DNA of 46,897 nucleotides from Cryomorphaceae bacterium (lineage in GTDB: Bacteria > Bacteroidota > Bacteroidia > Flavobacteriales_D > Crocinitomicaceae), in assembly GCA_027483605.1 (NCBI GenBank), contig JAIXUE010000032.1, forward strand, positions 1 through 46,897, in the 5' to 3' direction. This document shows, one piece after another, positions 16,451 to 25,995 of the stretch; positions within the stretch are counted from its first letter, which is position 1, and each line of letters starts with the position of its first letter. The notes under the pieces were generated by a model that worked only from the letters and a program-made list of their open reading frames with translations, did not search any database and had not been told where the DNA came from. Position numbers and translations under genes: made by a program.

Positions 16451-17785
16451 ATGTTTAAAAAAATATTGATTGCCAATCGCGGCGAAATTGCGCTGCGCGT
16501 GATTCGCACCTGTAAAGAAATGGGCATCAAGACGGTGGCCGTTTATTCTACCGCCGACAAAGACAGCCTACCTGTGCGCTTCGCAGATGAAGCCGTTTGT
16601 ATTGGACCGCCGACAAGCGCACTGTCTTATTTGAGCATTCCCAACATTATTGCTGCAGCAGAAATCACCAATGCAGATGCCATCCATCCAGGTTATGGGT
16701 TTTTATCTGAAAACGAAAAATTCTCTAAAGTTTGTCAGGAACACGGCATCAAATTCATTGGTGCACTGCCTGAACAAATTGCCGGAATGGGTGACAAAGC
16801 TACAGCAAAAGCGACCATGATTGCAGCTGGAGTGCCATGCATTCCGGGTTCAGCAGGTTTGCTCAAAGATCTAGACGATGCCTTTGCAACGGCAGAAGTC
16901 GTCAAATACCCAGTTATCTTGAAAGCTACTGCAGGTGGTGGTGGAAAAGGCATGCGTATCGTCTGGAAGAAAGATGAAATGGAAGCAGCCTGGGATTCCG
17001 CTCGCCAAGAAGCCGGTGCGGCTTTTGGCAACGATGGCATTTACATGGAGAAATTCATCGAAGAGCCCCGCCATATCGAAATCCAGATTGCTGGTGACCA
17101 ATACGGCAATGCTTGTCACCTCTCCGAGCGCGACTGCTCTATTCAAAGACGCCATCAAAAGCTTGTCGAAGAAACACCTTCGCCATTCATGACCGACGAA
17201 CTCCGCGAAAGAATGGGAGCCGCTGCCATCAAAGCTGCTAAAGCCGTGCGTTACGAAGGCGTTGGAACCGTTGAGTTTTTGGTCGACAAAAATCGCGACT
17301 TCTACTTTATGGAGATGAACACACGCATCCAAGTAGAGCATACCATTACAGAAGAAGTCATCAATTTTGACCTCATTAAAGAGCAAATCAAAATTGCTGC
17401 TGGGGAAAAAATCTCCGGTAAAAATTACTACCCAACCATGCACGCAATCCAGTGTCGCATCAATGCCGAAGACCCATATGCTGATTTTCGTCCAAGTCCG
17501 GGGAAAATTACAGATTACCATTGCCCTGGCGGCCATGGTGTTCGCATAGATGCACATGTTTATGCGGGGTATTCTATTCCTCCATATTACGATTCCATGA
17601 TTTCTAAACTGATCGTAGTTGCTCAAACACGTGACGAAGCCATCTTGAAAATGAAGCGTGCGCTGAGCGAATACGTGATTGGGGGCGTAAAAACAACCAT
17701 TCCCTTCCATCAAAAACTCATGGAAAATCCCGACTTCAATGCGGGTAACTTTACCACGAAGTTCATGGATACTTTCGAATTTTAA
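16451..17785 (+). CDS. accC: Biotin carboxylase subunit of acetyl-CoA carboxylase
   Basis: A 444-residue ATP-grasp biotin carboxylase. The N-terminal motif [20 protein letters not shown] (quoted to its limit), the glycine-rich ATP loop [13 protein letters not shown], the [14 protein letters not shown] segment and the [16 protein letters not shown] catalytic motif are complete. The length is that of the free-standing AccC subunit, not of a pyruvate or propionyl-CoA carboxylase fusion. It works with AccB immediately upstream. Transcription ends at a UUCG-loop hairpin just after the stop. Confidence 0.96.
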   Translation: MFKKILIANRGEIALRVIRTCKEMGIKTVAVYSTADKDSLPVRFADEAVCIGPPTSALSYLSIPNIIAAAEITNADAIHPGYGFLSENEKFSKVCQEHGIKFIGALPEQIAGMGDKATAKATMIAAGVPCIPGSAGLLKDLDDAFATAEVVKYPVILKATAGGGGKGMRIVWKKDEMEAAWDSARQEAGAAFGNDGIYMEKFIEEPRHIEIQIAGDQYGNACHLSERDCSIQRRHQKLVEETPSPFMTDELRERMGAAAIKAAKAVRYEGVGTVEFLVDKNRDFYFMEMNTRIQVEHTITEEVINFDLIKEQIKIAAGEKISGKNYYPTMHAIQCRINAEDPYADFRPSPGKITDYHCPGGHGVRIDAHVYAGYSIPPYYDSMISKLIVVAQTRDEAILKMKRALSEYVIGGVKTTIPFHQKLMENPDFNAGNFTTKFMDTFEF

Positions 17786-17788
17786 ATC

Positions 17789-17813
17789 AAGGCTTCTTCG
17801 GAAGCCTTTTTTA
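17789..17813 (+). terminator. Rho-independent terminator after accC
   Basis: AAGGCTTC (17789-17796) and GAAGCCTT (17801-17808) form a perfect 8-bp stem closed by a TTCG tetraloop in the stable C(UUCG)G context, followed by a T-run. It starts 3 nt after the accC stop codon. Confidence 0.9.
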
Positions 17814-17824
17814 TTTCTTCAAAA

Positions 17825-17837
17825 GGCAACGCATTAG
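17825..17837 (+). promoter_or_regulatory. 13-nt element shared by the two giant surface-protein genes (copy 1)
   Basis: GGCAACGCATTAG occurs 84 nt upstream of the first giant gene and, with one substitution (GGCAACGCGTTAG at 25923-25935), 73 nt upstream of its paralogue. It may be a regulator site or residue of the duplication. A TTG suited to a -33 element follows directly. Confidence 0.4.
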
Positions 17838-17872
17838 TTGGTAATTCGTTATGATATTGCTAAATTTAGCAA
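17838..17872 (+). promoter_or_regulatory. Promoter of the first giant gene with overlapping 16-bp palindrome
   Basis: TTG (17838-17840), a 20-nt spacer and TAAATTTA (17861-17868, one mismatch to TAnnTTTG) form a plausible promoter 40 nt before the ATG. The -7 box lies at the centre of the perfect palindrome TTGCTAAATTTAGCAA (17857-17872), which could be an operator for a dimeric regulator. Confidence 0.45.
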
Positions 17873-17908
17873 GCTAAAACGAAACTAACGAAACACTACT
17901 ACTCAAAA

Positions 17909-20900
17909 ATGCGCTACATCGCCTTTATTGGGCTTTTGCTTGCCTTGGTTTTTCAGTCTCAGGCTCAGTACTGTACACCTGCCACGAGCACAACCGCCAT
18001 TACACCAACAAGTACCGTTCAAAACACGGCTACTTTCCCTGCAGGTACTGCGCCTGTTTTTACTTTTACAGGTACAGCTGGCTGCACCTATACATTCACT
18101 ACTTGTGGGCTCAGTTCAGTCGATACCTATCTGCGTATATACAATTCTTCCATTACCCTTGTGCAAGGCTGGGACGACCAATGTGGTCTGCAAACAAACG
18201 CCGTCTGGACCTGCCCTGCCACGGGCTCATACAGCATTCAACTTTCCCAGTTTGTATGTAGCCCACTTTTTGGAGCAGCCACAATGGCCTACTCCGTTAG
18301 CTGCCCCACGCCACCATGTAGCAACCCTGTTGTAAATGCTGGGTCAGATGTCATCATTTGCGAAGGAGCAAGCGGCCAATTAAGCGGTACAGTTACAGCC
18401 GGAACAGGTGGCACCACCGGCGGAAGCGGCGGTGTCATGACTGTCACAATCAATAGCTCTGGTTGGCTAGACATGGTTTCTTGGACACTCACAAATGCTG
18501 GTGGTACACAAGTTGGATCAGGTGGCCCCTACGCTTTTGGATCTTCAAATACGGTGACCATCGCAAGCCCCGGAACAGGGCCTTATAGTTTCTATCTAGA
18601 AACACTCGGCGTTATTTGCGACAACACCGCTAACTACACTATTACTTGCAACGGAACCAGCGTGGCAACAGGAGCCGTTGGGCCTTGTAACTCTACTACA
18701 ATTTCAGTTGCTAACTGTAGTTCAACTGGTGGAACAAGCACTGCGCCAATCACCTATACTTGGAGCCCCCCAACTGGATTGAGTTCTACTACTATATTGA
18801 ACCCAACAGCGAGTCCTACCACAACCACAACCTATACACTCACCGCAACGCAAGGAACTTGCACAGGACAAGACCAAGTCACCGTTTACGTCAATCCATT
18901 ACCGACCGTAAATGCTGGTCCGGATGTCTCTATTTGCGGAACACAAGCATCTACGGTTTTGACCGGTACAGCTACCGCAAGTGGCGGATTTACCGGAGAT
19001 ATCACCGTCAATCTTTTCAGCGGGAGTAATTTGGACGAAACCACCTGGACCATGACCAATTCAGTTGGTACAATTCTTGCCTCTGGAGGGCCATATGCTG
19101 CAGGATCAAACAACACCGTTACCATCAGCAACCCGACCAATCCGCCTTTCACCTTCAACCTAGAAACGCAGGGGCCATCTAATTCCAATGTGGCCGGATA
19201 CAACATTCTTTGCGGAGGGCTTACCGGCACCTCCGTAAGCGGTGGAATTGCCATTTTAACCGGAGGGCAAACCATCGCTGTTCCTATAGCGGGTTGTGCT
19301 GGAACGGTTACACCAACCGTTACTTGGAGCCCAGCAGCCACCTTGTCTAGCACCAACACACTCACCACTACAGCGAGTCCTACAACTACAACAACCTATA
19401 CACTCACCGCAACAGCCAACGGCTGTAGCAATCAAGATCAAGTAACAGTTACCATTGCAACACCGCCTACAGTAGCGGTCAACAATGCCACCATCTGCTC
19501 TGGACAAACCGCTACACTAACTGCTACACCAAATACTGCGGGCGGAACCTATCTTTGGTCTCCTGGCGGACAAACGAGTAGCAGCATTACCGTTTCGCCA
19601 ACTGCCACCACAAATTACAGTGTTGTATATACTCTTAATGGCTGTAGTTCGGCAAGTGCCACCGGAACCGTCACTGTTGCGCCAAGCCCTACGGTTAGTG
19701 TTGCACCTGTAACTTTTTGCCCTGGCGCTTCAGTCACACTTACTGCCACTGCAACGCCAACAGGCGGAACGTTCAACTGGAATCCCGGAGGGCAAACGAC
19801 CAACAGTATTACCGTCACACCCACTGCAACTACCAATTATACCGTAAGCTATACAGTCCCTGGTTGTCCCGCTGGAACGGCAACTGGAACGGCAACATTA
19901 GCAAATACCTTAGATTGGGCAAACGTACAATGGCCAGGTACCTCAAGCATTTGTGTGGGTCAGTCTTTGAATATCTTCGGACAGGTTTTTGAATCAGGTC
20001 TAACCAATCCGACTGGTCAGGCTGCCGGAATAACTGTCTCCTATGGCGTTTCCACGACCAACACCAATCCTGCCACATGGCCTACAAGCGCTTGGTCTGC
20101 AGCAACCTACAACCCTTTCTCTTCTGTCAATCCAAATAACGACGAATACTCTGGAACATTAACAGGCTTGACACCAGGTACTTATTACTATGCTTTTAGT
20201 TACACCTACAATGGCTGCACTGTTTACGGTGGCTTTAATCCGGGTGGTGGTGGATTCTGGAATGGTACAAGTAATGTCAATGGTACCGTCATCGTTGCGC
20301 CAAACATTACCCCAACATTCAGCCCTATTGCTGCAATTTGTTCAGGTGCTGCCCTCTCGCCACTTCCTACGAGCTCCAACAACGGTATCGCCGGAACTTG
20401 GGCACCCGCCTTAAACAATTCACAAACCACAACCTATACATTTACGCCTAATGTTGGCGTATGTGCAACTACCGCCACCACAACAATTGTAGTCAATGCG
20501 CTACCAACAGCAGCAATTACAAATAACAGTAACGCTACGCAATTAACCTGTAATTTACCCAGCATATCCTTAACAGGTACAGGAGGCGGTTCTTACTCTT
20601 GGAGCAACGGAACAGCCGTCATTGGGGGGCTTGCCACGCAAACAATAACAAATCCCGGATCTTATGTGCTAACCGTGACCAATGCTTCAGGATGTACGGC
20701 AACAAGCAACATCACCATCACGCAGAATATCACCCCTCCAAGTGCTGCTGTCTCTAGTACCTCAAGTGTTTTGAATTGTACCACCACATCGATCACATTA
20801 ACAGCAACAGGCGGCGGTACTTACTCTTGGAGCAACGGCACTAGCGTGGTCGGGACCAGCGCCTCTTTAACAGTGAGCAACCCGGGTACCTATACCGTAA

Positions 20901-23900
20901 CGGTCACCGCAGCAAATGGCTGTACAGCCACTGCAAGTCAAATCATTACGCAAAACATTACGCCGCCGGTTATTCAGATGAACAACCAGCAAAATACAAC
21001 GATACTAACATGTGCTGTAACGACAATCGATCTGACTGCCTCAGGTGCTGCAAGCTATTCATGGAGCAATGGCACTGCAATTGTTTCATCAAGCTCAGCG
21101 CTCTCGATAACAATTCCTGGGTCTTATACCCTGACCGCAACCGCTGCCAACGGATGTAGTGCAACGAGCACTGTAGTGATTACCGAAAATACAACAGCGC
21201 CTGTTGTTTCAATCAGTTCCTCAAATGGGTCTACCTTGACCTGTTTGGTGTCTTCAATCACCCTAACAGCGACTGGAGGAACCACCTACGAATGGGAGAG
21301 CAACGGAAATATACTAGGGAATAGCCCAACACTTTCGGTAAATACACAAGGCGTATACAGTGTCTTGGCAACCAATAGCAATGGATGTACCAACACAGCA
21401 AATTTTACCATACTTTTAGATAATACCCCGCCAACTGCAACAATCACATCGAGCGTGGCAAGTAACCAATTGAATTGTAACATCACAAATCTAACACTCA
21501 CCGCAAGTGGAGGTGGAACTTACAATTGGACACAAGGCAGCAGCAATTTGGGCTCAAATACAGCCATCAGTATCAATACACCAGGCACTTATATAGTTAC
21601 GGTGACTTCTCCTAATGGTTGTACTGCAATTAGTTCAGTGAACGTTACTCAAAATATTCAAAATCCAACGGCAGTAATTACCAACACTCCAAATACCAAT
21701 ACCTTGACTTGCGCAACCACCAACATCGCATTAACAGCCAGCGGTGGCGGCACTTACGTTTGGAGTAACGGCACCACCAATTTAGGCACAACAGCTGCTA
21801 TCAATGTTACTGCTCCGGGCGTTTATACCGTTACTGTTACGGGTGCTAATGGCTGTAGCAGTACAGCACTAGCAACAATACTTCAGGACCTAACCGCCCC
21901 AACTGCTACACTTACAAATAACTCCAACACCACAACACTTACTTGCAGCCAGACAAGCATTTCACTTACTGCCTCTGGAGGTACTGCTTATTCTTGGAGC
22001 AATGGAACTAGTATTGTAGGAACCTCAGCTAATTTAAGTGTCAATTTGCCAGGAACCTATACCGTCACGGTTACAGGAGCTAATGGCTGTACAACTACAC
22101 AAACCATCACCATTACACAAACAACGGCAGCGCCTATCGTTTCTATTGCGAATGCGCCTAATGCCAGTGAACTCACTTGTAGCCTGAGCTCCATCGCCCT
22201 AACGGCCACAGGCGGCGCAACTTATTCTTGGTCTAACGGCACCACCGTTCTTGGTACATCCGCCACATTGAATGTCACCAATCCAGGCACTTATACCGTA
22301 ACCGCAACCGGAGCTAACGGTTGTAGTACGACAGCAAGTACAGTCATTACACAAAACATTACTGCGCCAACTGCGCTTATTACTTCAAACCCGAATACAA
22401 CCATGTTGTCATGCACGAACAGCGCTATTTCTCTTACTGCAACGGGAGGCATTGCTTACGCCTGGAGTAATGGCAGTACTTCTCTTGGAACAAACGCTAG
22501 CATTAGTATCTCAACACCTGGAACCTATACCGTCACCGTCACTGCAGCCAATGGCTGCACCTCGACCGCTTCTACAACCATCACCCAAAACAACCAAGCG
22601 CCAACGGTAAGTATTGCAGCAACAGCAAACGGCGTGCTCACTTGCAGCACCACAACAATAACCTTAACTGGAAGTTCCTCTACCGGAACAGGAACCGCAA
22701 CCTGGTTAAACGGAGCTACGGTTTTGAGTACTGGCCCAATTTCAGGAACCGGAAATGTCGCTAACTACGTCGTGAGTTCACCAGGCACCTACACATTAAA
22801 TATCCTAGAAGCTAACGGGTGTCTTGGAACGACCAATTATATTGTGACACAGAATATAACTGTTCCGCTTGCTTCAATTACCAACAATAGCAATACCGCA
22901 ATACTCACTTGTGCACAAACTACCATCTCCTTAACAGGAACAGGAGGCGCCAGCTATACTTGGAGTAACGGAACTGCAACGCTTAGCAATGTTGCGGGCT
23001 TTAGCCCAAGTTCACCAGGTACTTACACGCTAACGGCAACAGGTTCAAACGGCTGTCAAGACACCGAGCAAATCATCATTACTCAAAACATTACTGCGCC
23101 TACAGCTGCCATAACCAATAATACCAACGCTACGCAGTTAACCTGCACCCTGACAAGCATCTCTCTCACCGCAACGGGTGGTGGTACTTATTCGTGGTCT
23201 AACGGAACTACAGTTGTCGGGACAGCAGCTAACTTAACGGTTACTACTTCTGGCACTTATACCGTTACGGTAACATCGAGCACAAACGGATGCACAAGTA
23301 CAAGCGCCACAGTGATTACACAAAACATCACACCGCCAACAGCCGGAATTTCTAGCTTACCCAACCCAGCTGTATTGACATGTACCAACACAAGCATTGC
23401 TTTAACAGCAACTGGTGGAGGCACCTATTCTTGGGCATCTGGATCAACAAACCTCGGAACTCAAGCCACAATTAACGTGACTTCGATTGGTACATATACA
23501 GTTACTGTTACCGGTACAAACGGTTGTACAGCAACTGCAAGTAACACCATTACTCAAAATATCGCGGCGCCAACTGTCACTATCACCAACGCACCTAATA
23601 CTGGTGTACTCACCTGTACCAATACTACCATTAACCTGACAGCTACTGGAGGTGTTTCTTACAGTTGGTCTAACGGAACAGCAATTATTGGAACAGCTGC
23701 AACTTTAGCCGTTACTTCACCAGGTACCTACACTGTTACAGTAAGCGCTTCAAATGGCTGTACAGCAACTGCCAGCAGTATCATTACTCAAAACATTAGC
23801 ACCCCTGTTGCAGGTATTTTCAACGCTTCTAATGCAACAGTTCTTACCTGTTCACAGACGAGCATTTCGGCAAACGCAAATGGCGGCAGCACTTATTCTT

Positions 23901-25903
23901 GGTCAAACGGCACGGCCAATGTTGGAAATACAGCTGCACTAACAATTACAGCACCTGGCACCTACACCGTAACTGCTACAGCTGCAAATGGCTGTACTGA
24001 TACAGAAGTCATTACCATTACTCAAAATATTGCAGCACCAACCGCGGCTATTGCCAATGGCACGAATACAAGCATTCTAAATTGCAATACCGCTAGTATT
24101 TCACTAACAGCGAGCGGTGGAGTAACTTATTCTTGGTCTAACGGAACCAATATTGTTGGCAGTGCGGCCCAGTTGCAAGTTACTACAGCAGGCACTTACA
24201 CCGTCACGGTTACAGGTGCAAATGGTTGTACAGATACAGAATCAATTAGCATCACCAGCCAAGCTAACACAAACCCAACATTTACTCAGATTGCTCCCAT
24301 TTGTACAGGTGGGGCCATCAATTTACCAATAGCTTCTAACAACGGCGTTAATGGAACTTGGAGCCCGGCGCTAAATACCAATGCAACGACCACCTATACC
24401 TTCACCCCAAATGCAGGCGTTTGCGCCAATACAACTACCATGACAATTGTAGTGAATCCTTATCCAAACATTACTGCGCAAAACGACACAATTTGTTCCG
24501 GAACCAATGGTACCATTACTACGCAAATCAATTTGATGGGCGGAACATACACTTGGGTTAACAACACAAACACGCAAGCTAATTTGCTTGCTTCTCCTAA
24601 TGTCACTAGCACCTACACCGTCATCTATAACTTGGCCGGTTGTACCGATACAGCTACGGCTCAAATGGTTGTGAATCCTGTGCCGGTTGTACAAATTCAG
24701 AACGCTACTATTTGTGCCGGTCAGTCTGGAGCATTAATCGCTAGTGCCAACTTACCTAATGGGCAATTCTTGTGGGCCAACGGGACAACAAATGATACGC
24801 TCACTTTAAGTCCAAATAACACCACAACTGCAAGTGTAACTTACACTCTGAATGGTTGTACTTCTGTTGCTGTGACAGCGACCTTAACTGTTAATCCAGT
24901 GCCAACCATCACCATGAATAACCAAACCATTTGTGCCGGTGATCAAGTTGCGATGCAAGCAGTTGCAAATCCTGCCGGCGTATACTACTGGGGCCCTAAT
25001 GCAGTGCAAGGAATTGCTACCAATACATTTACACCTGCTCAAGATTCAACCATTACTGTATTTAATATACTCAATGGTTGTTCTTCAGACACTATTCAAG
25101 CAACTGTTACTGTTTTACCATTGCCAATCAGTACATTCAGTGCTAACATATTACAAGGCTGTGTACCACTGAGTGTAGATTTCAGTGCAGACGTACTCAA
25201 TAACACTTCTTATTCATGGCAAACGAGTAATCAACTAAGTGCAAGCGGCGCTCAAACTACTTTAGACTTCCAAATAAATGGTTCGTTTTCTGTCACCCTG
25301 ACAGCGACTTTAAATGGTTGCAGTAGTAGCACCACCATTTCGAATATGATTGAAGTAGACAACTACCCAATTGCTTCGTTTGAGCCTTCTTCTCAAGTAT
25401 TTACAGAACCTAATCAGTCACTTTCATTTTGGAATAGTTCTGTAGGTGCCACAACCTATCAATGGAACTTTGGCGATGGAGGTTCGTCAAGTGAAGAAGC
25501 ACCAACACATATTTTTAACATTGAAAATGAGGGGACGACCGTTATACTCTATGCCTATTCGAACCTTGGTTGTTTAGATACGGCAAGCTACTATATCGGC
25601 TTTGACCCGGGTTTGGTATATTACATCCCCAACTCATTTACACCCGACGCAGACCAATTCAATCAAACGTTTCTGCCTATCTTTACCTCCGGAATTGATC
25701 CATACAATTACCAATTACTGATTTACAACCGCTGGGGAGAAGTGATTTTTGAATCGTTAAACCCAGAATTTGGTTGGGACGGAACTTTTGGGCAACAAGG
25801 TACTCCATGCCCTGTTGGGACGTATACCTATATGATTACCGTCAAACTACCTTCAGTTGATAAGCGTCAGACTATAAAAGGTCATGTTAATTTGATAAGA
25901 TAA
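17909..25903 (+). CDS. Giant Ig-like repeat surface protein with T9SS type B sorting domain
   Basis: A 2664-residue exported protein rich in Thr, Ser, Asn and Gly. Order of parts: signal peptide (1-20, ending SQAQ); a pre-peptidase-like beta domain with paired cysteines (about 20-135); Ig-like domains interrupted by two related insertions (about 175-280 and 363-467); further Ig-like domains; a 110-residue module (SSICVGQSLNIFGQVFE, about 675-795) shared with the next gene; sixteen tandem 78-residue repeats (870-2118) each with LTC, YSWSNGT, PGTYTVT and NGC; more Ig-like domains; a PKD-like domain (WNFGDG, about 2480-2560); and a T9SS type B (CHU_C-like) domain (2570-2664; IPNSFTPDAD, YNRWGEVIFES). 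The family is exported by T9SS; an adhesin or matrix role is inferred. No PorP/SprF-like gene is adjacent. Confidence 0.88.
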   Translation: MRYIAFIGLLLALVFQSQAQYCTPATSTTAITPTSTVQNTATFPAGTAPVFTFTGTAGCTYTFTTCGLSSVDTYLRIYNSSITLVQGWDDQCGLQTNAVWTCPATGSYSIQLSQFVCSPLFGAATMAYSVSCPTPPCSNPVVNAGSDVIICEGASGQLSGTVTAGTGGTTGGSGGVMTVTINSSGWLDMVSWTLTNAGGTQVGSGGPYAFGSSNTVTIASPGTGPYSFYLETLGVICDNTANYTITCNGTSVATGAVGPCNSTTISVANCSSTGGTSTAPITYTWSPPTGLSSTTILNPTASPTTTTTYTLTATQGTCTGQDQVTVYVNPLPTVNAGPDVSICGTQASTVLTGTATASGGFTGDITVNLFSGSNLDETTWTMTNSVGTILASGGPYAAGSNNTVTISNPTNPPFTFNLETQGPSNSNVAGYNILCGGLTGTSVSGGIAILTGGQTIAVPIAGCAGTVTPTVTWSPAATLSSTNTLTTTASPTTTTTYTLTATANGCSNQDQVTVTIATPPTVAVNNATICSGQTATLTATPNTAGGTYLWSPGGQTSSSITVSPTATTNYSVVYTLNGCSSASATGTVTVAPSPTVSVAPVTFCPGASVTLTATATPTGGTFNWNPGGQTTNSITVTPTATTNYTVSYTVPGCPAGTATGTATLANTLDWANVQWPGTSSICVGQSLNIFGQVFESGLTNPTGQAAGITVSYGVSTTNTNPATWPTSAWSAATYNPFSSVNPNNDEYSGTLTGLTPGTYYYAFSYTYNGCTVYGGFNPGGGGFWNGTSNVNGTVIVAPNITPTFSPIAAICSGAALSPLPTSSNNGIAGTWAPALNNSQTTTYTFTPNVGVCATTATTTIVVNALPTAAITNNSNATQLTCNLPSISLTGTGGGSYSWSNGTAVIGGLATQTITNPGSYVLTVTNASGCTATSNITITQNITPPSAAVSSTSSVLNCTTTSITLTATGGGTYSWSNGTSVVGTSASLTVSNPGTYTVTVTAANGCTATASQIITQNITPPVIQMNNQQNTTILTCAVTTIDLTASGAASYSWSNGTAIVSSSSALSITIPGSYTLTATAANGCSATSTVVITENTTAPVVSISSSNGSTLTCLVSSITLTATGGTTYEWESNGNILGNSPTLSVNTQGVYSVLATNSNGCTNTANFTILLDNTPPTATITSSVASNQLNCNITNLTLTASGGGTYNWTQGSSNLGSNTAISINTPGTYIVTVTSPNGCTAISSVNVTQNIQNPTAVITNTPNTNTLTCATTNIALTASGGGTYVWSNGTTNLGTTAAINVTAPGVYTVTVTGANGCSSTALATILQDLTAPTATLTNNSNTTTLTCSQTSISLTASGGTAYSWSNGTSIVGTSANLSVNLPGTYTVTVTGANGCTTTQTITITQTTAAPIVSIANAPNASELTCSLSSIALTATGGATYSWSNGTTVLGTSATLNVTNPGTYTVTATGANGCSTTASTVITQNITAPTALITSNPNTTMLSCTNSAISLTATGGIAYAWSNGSTSLGTNASISISTPGTYTVTVTAANGCTSTASTTITQNNQAPTVSIAATANGVLTCSTTTITLTGSSSTGTGTATWLNGATVLSTGPISGTGNVANYVVSSPGTYTLNILEANGCLGTTNYIVTQNITVPLASITNNSNTAILTCAQTTISLTGTGGASYTWSNGTATLSNVAGFSPSSPGTYTLTATGSNGCQDTEQIIITQNITAPTAAITNNTNATQLTCTLTSISLTATGGGTYSWSNGTTVVGTAANLTVTTSGTYTVTVTSSTNGCTSTSATVITQNITPPTAGISSLPNPAVLTCTNTSIALTATGGGTYSWASGSTNLGTQATINVTSIGTYTVTVTGTNGCTATASNTITQNIAAPTVTITNAPNTGVLTCTNTTINLTATGGVSYSWSNGTAIIGTAATLAVTSPGTYTVTVSASNGCTATASSIITQNISTPVAGIFNASNATVLTCSQTSISANANGGSTYSWSNGTANVGNTAALTITAPGTYTVTATAANGCTDTEVITITQNIAAPTAAIANGTNTSILNCNTASISLTASGGVTYSWSNGTNIVGSAAQLQVTTAGTYTVTVTGANGCTDTESISITSQANTNPTFTQIAPICTGGAINLPIASNNGVNGTWSPALNTNATTTYTFTPNAGVCANTTTMTIVVNPYPNITAQNDTICSGTNGTITTQINLMGGTYTWVNNTNTQANLLASPNVTSTYTVIYNLAGCTDTATAQMVVNPVPVVQIQNATICAGQSGALIASANLPNGQFLWANGTTNDTLTLSPNNTTTASVTYTLNGCTSVAVTATLTVNPVPTITMNNQTICAGDQVAMQAVANPAGVYYWGPNAVQGIATNTFTPAQDSTITVFNILNGCSSDTIQATVTVLPLPISTFSANILQGCVPLSVDFSADVLNNTSYSWQTSNQLSASGAQTTLDFQINGSFSVTLTATLNGCSSSTTISNMIEVDNYPIASFEPSSQVFTEPNQSLSFWNSSVGATTYQWNFGDGGSSSEEAPTHIFNIENEGTTVILYAYSNLGCLDTASYYIGFDPGLVYYIPNSFTPDADQFNQTFLPIFTSGIDPYNYQLLIYNRWGEVIFESLNPEFGWDGTFGQQGTPCPVGTYTYMITVKLPSVDKRQTIKGHVNLIR
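20516..24262 (+). repeat. Sixteen tandem ~234-bp coding repeats
   Basis: The array encodes sixteen consecutive units of about 78 residues (one is longer, about 88, near 22600-22860). Each unit carries LTC near its start, a TYSWSNGT-like core, PGTYTVTVT and NGC, then ITQN and a proline-containing linker. The span of 3747 bases is 16.0 times 234. Units are diverged at nucleotide level, so the array is old or selected for sequence diversity. The cysteine pair in every unit suggests one disulfide per domain. Confidence 0.9.
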
Positions 25904-25922
25904 GTCTTTTTAAATATAAATA

Positions 25923-25935
25923 GGCAACGCGTTAG
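25923..25935 (+). promoter_or_regulatory. 13-nt element shared by the two giant surface-protein genes (copy 2)
   Basis: GGCAACGCGTTAG, 12 of 13 identical to the copy at 17825-17837 and in a similar position ahead of the paralogous gene. The remaining gap of 92 nt holds no clear -7 box (closest are TAACTTAA near 25959 and TACTTAAT near 25971) and no hairpin terminator. Confidence 0.4.
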
Positions 25936-25995
25936 CACAATTTCCGTTTCTGATTTGTTAACTTAACCAGTACTTAATCTGAACTCCTACACTGC

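Noticed and set aside
16871-17713. 280-codon minus-strand frame within accC
   Set aside because: Wholly antisense to a gene with intact biotin carboxylase motifs; its translation matches no known family and lacks domain-like pattern.
18886-19368. Minus-strand frames of 100-160 codons in the giant genes
   Set aside because: They arise from the Thr/Ser-rich codon bias (ACN/GCN read in reverse as Val/Gly/Cys) and are not supported by start sites or families.
20516-24262. CRISPR-like or satellite repeat
   Set aside because: The period of about 234 bp, preserved reading frame and conserved amino-acid pattern show coding domain repeats; there are no short identical repeats with unique spacers.
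25904-25995. Terminator between the two giant genes
   Set aside because: A T-rich stretch follows the stop, but no stem of adequate length precedes it.
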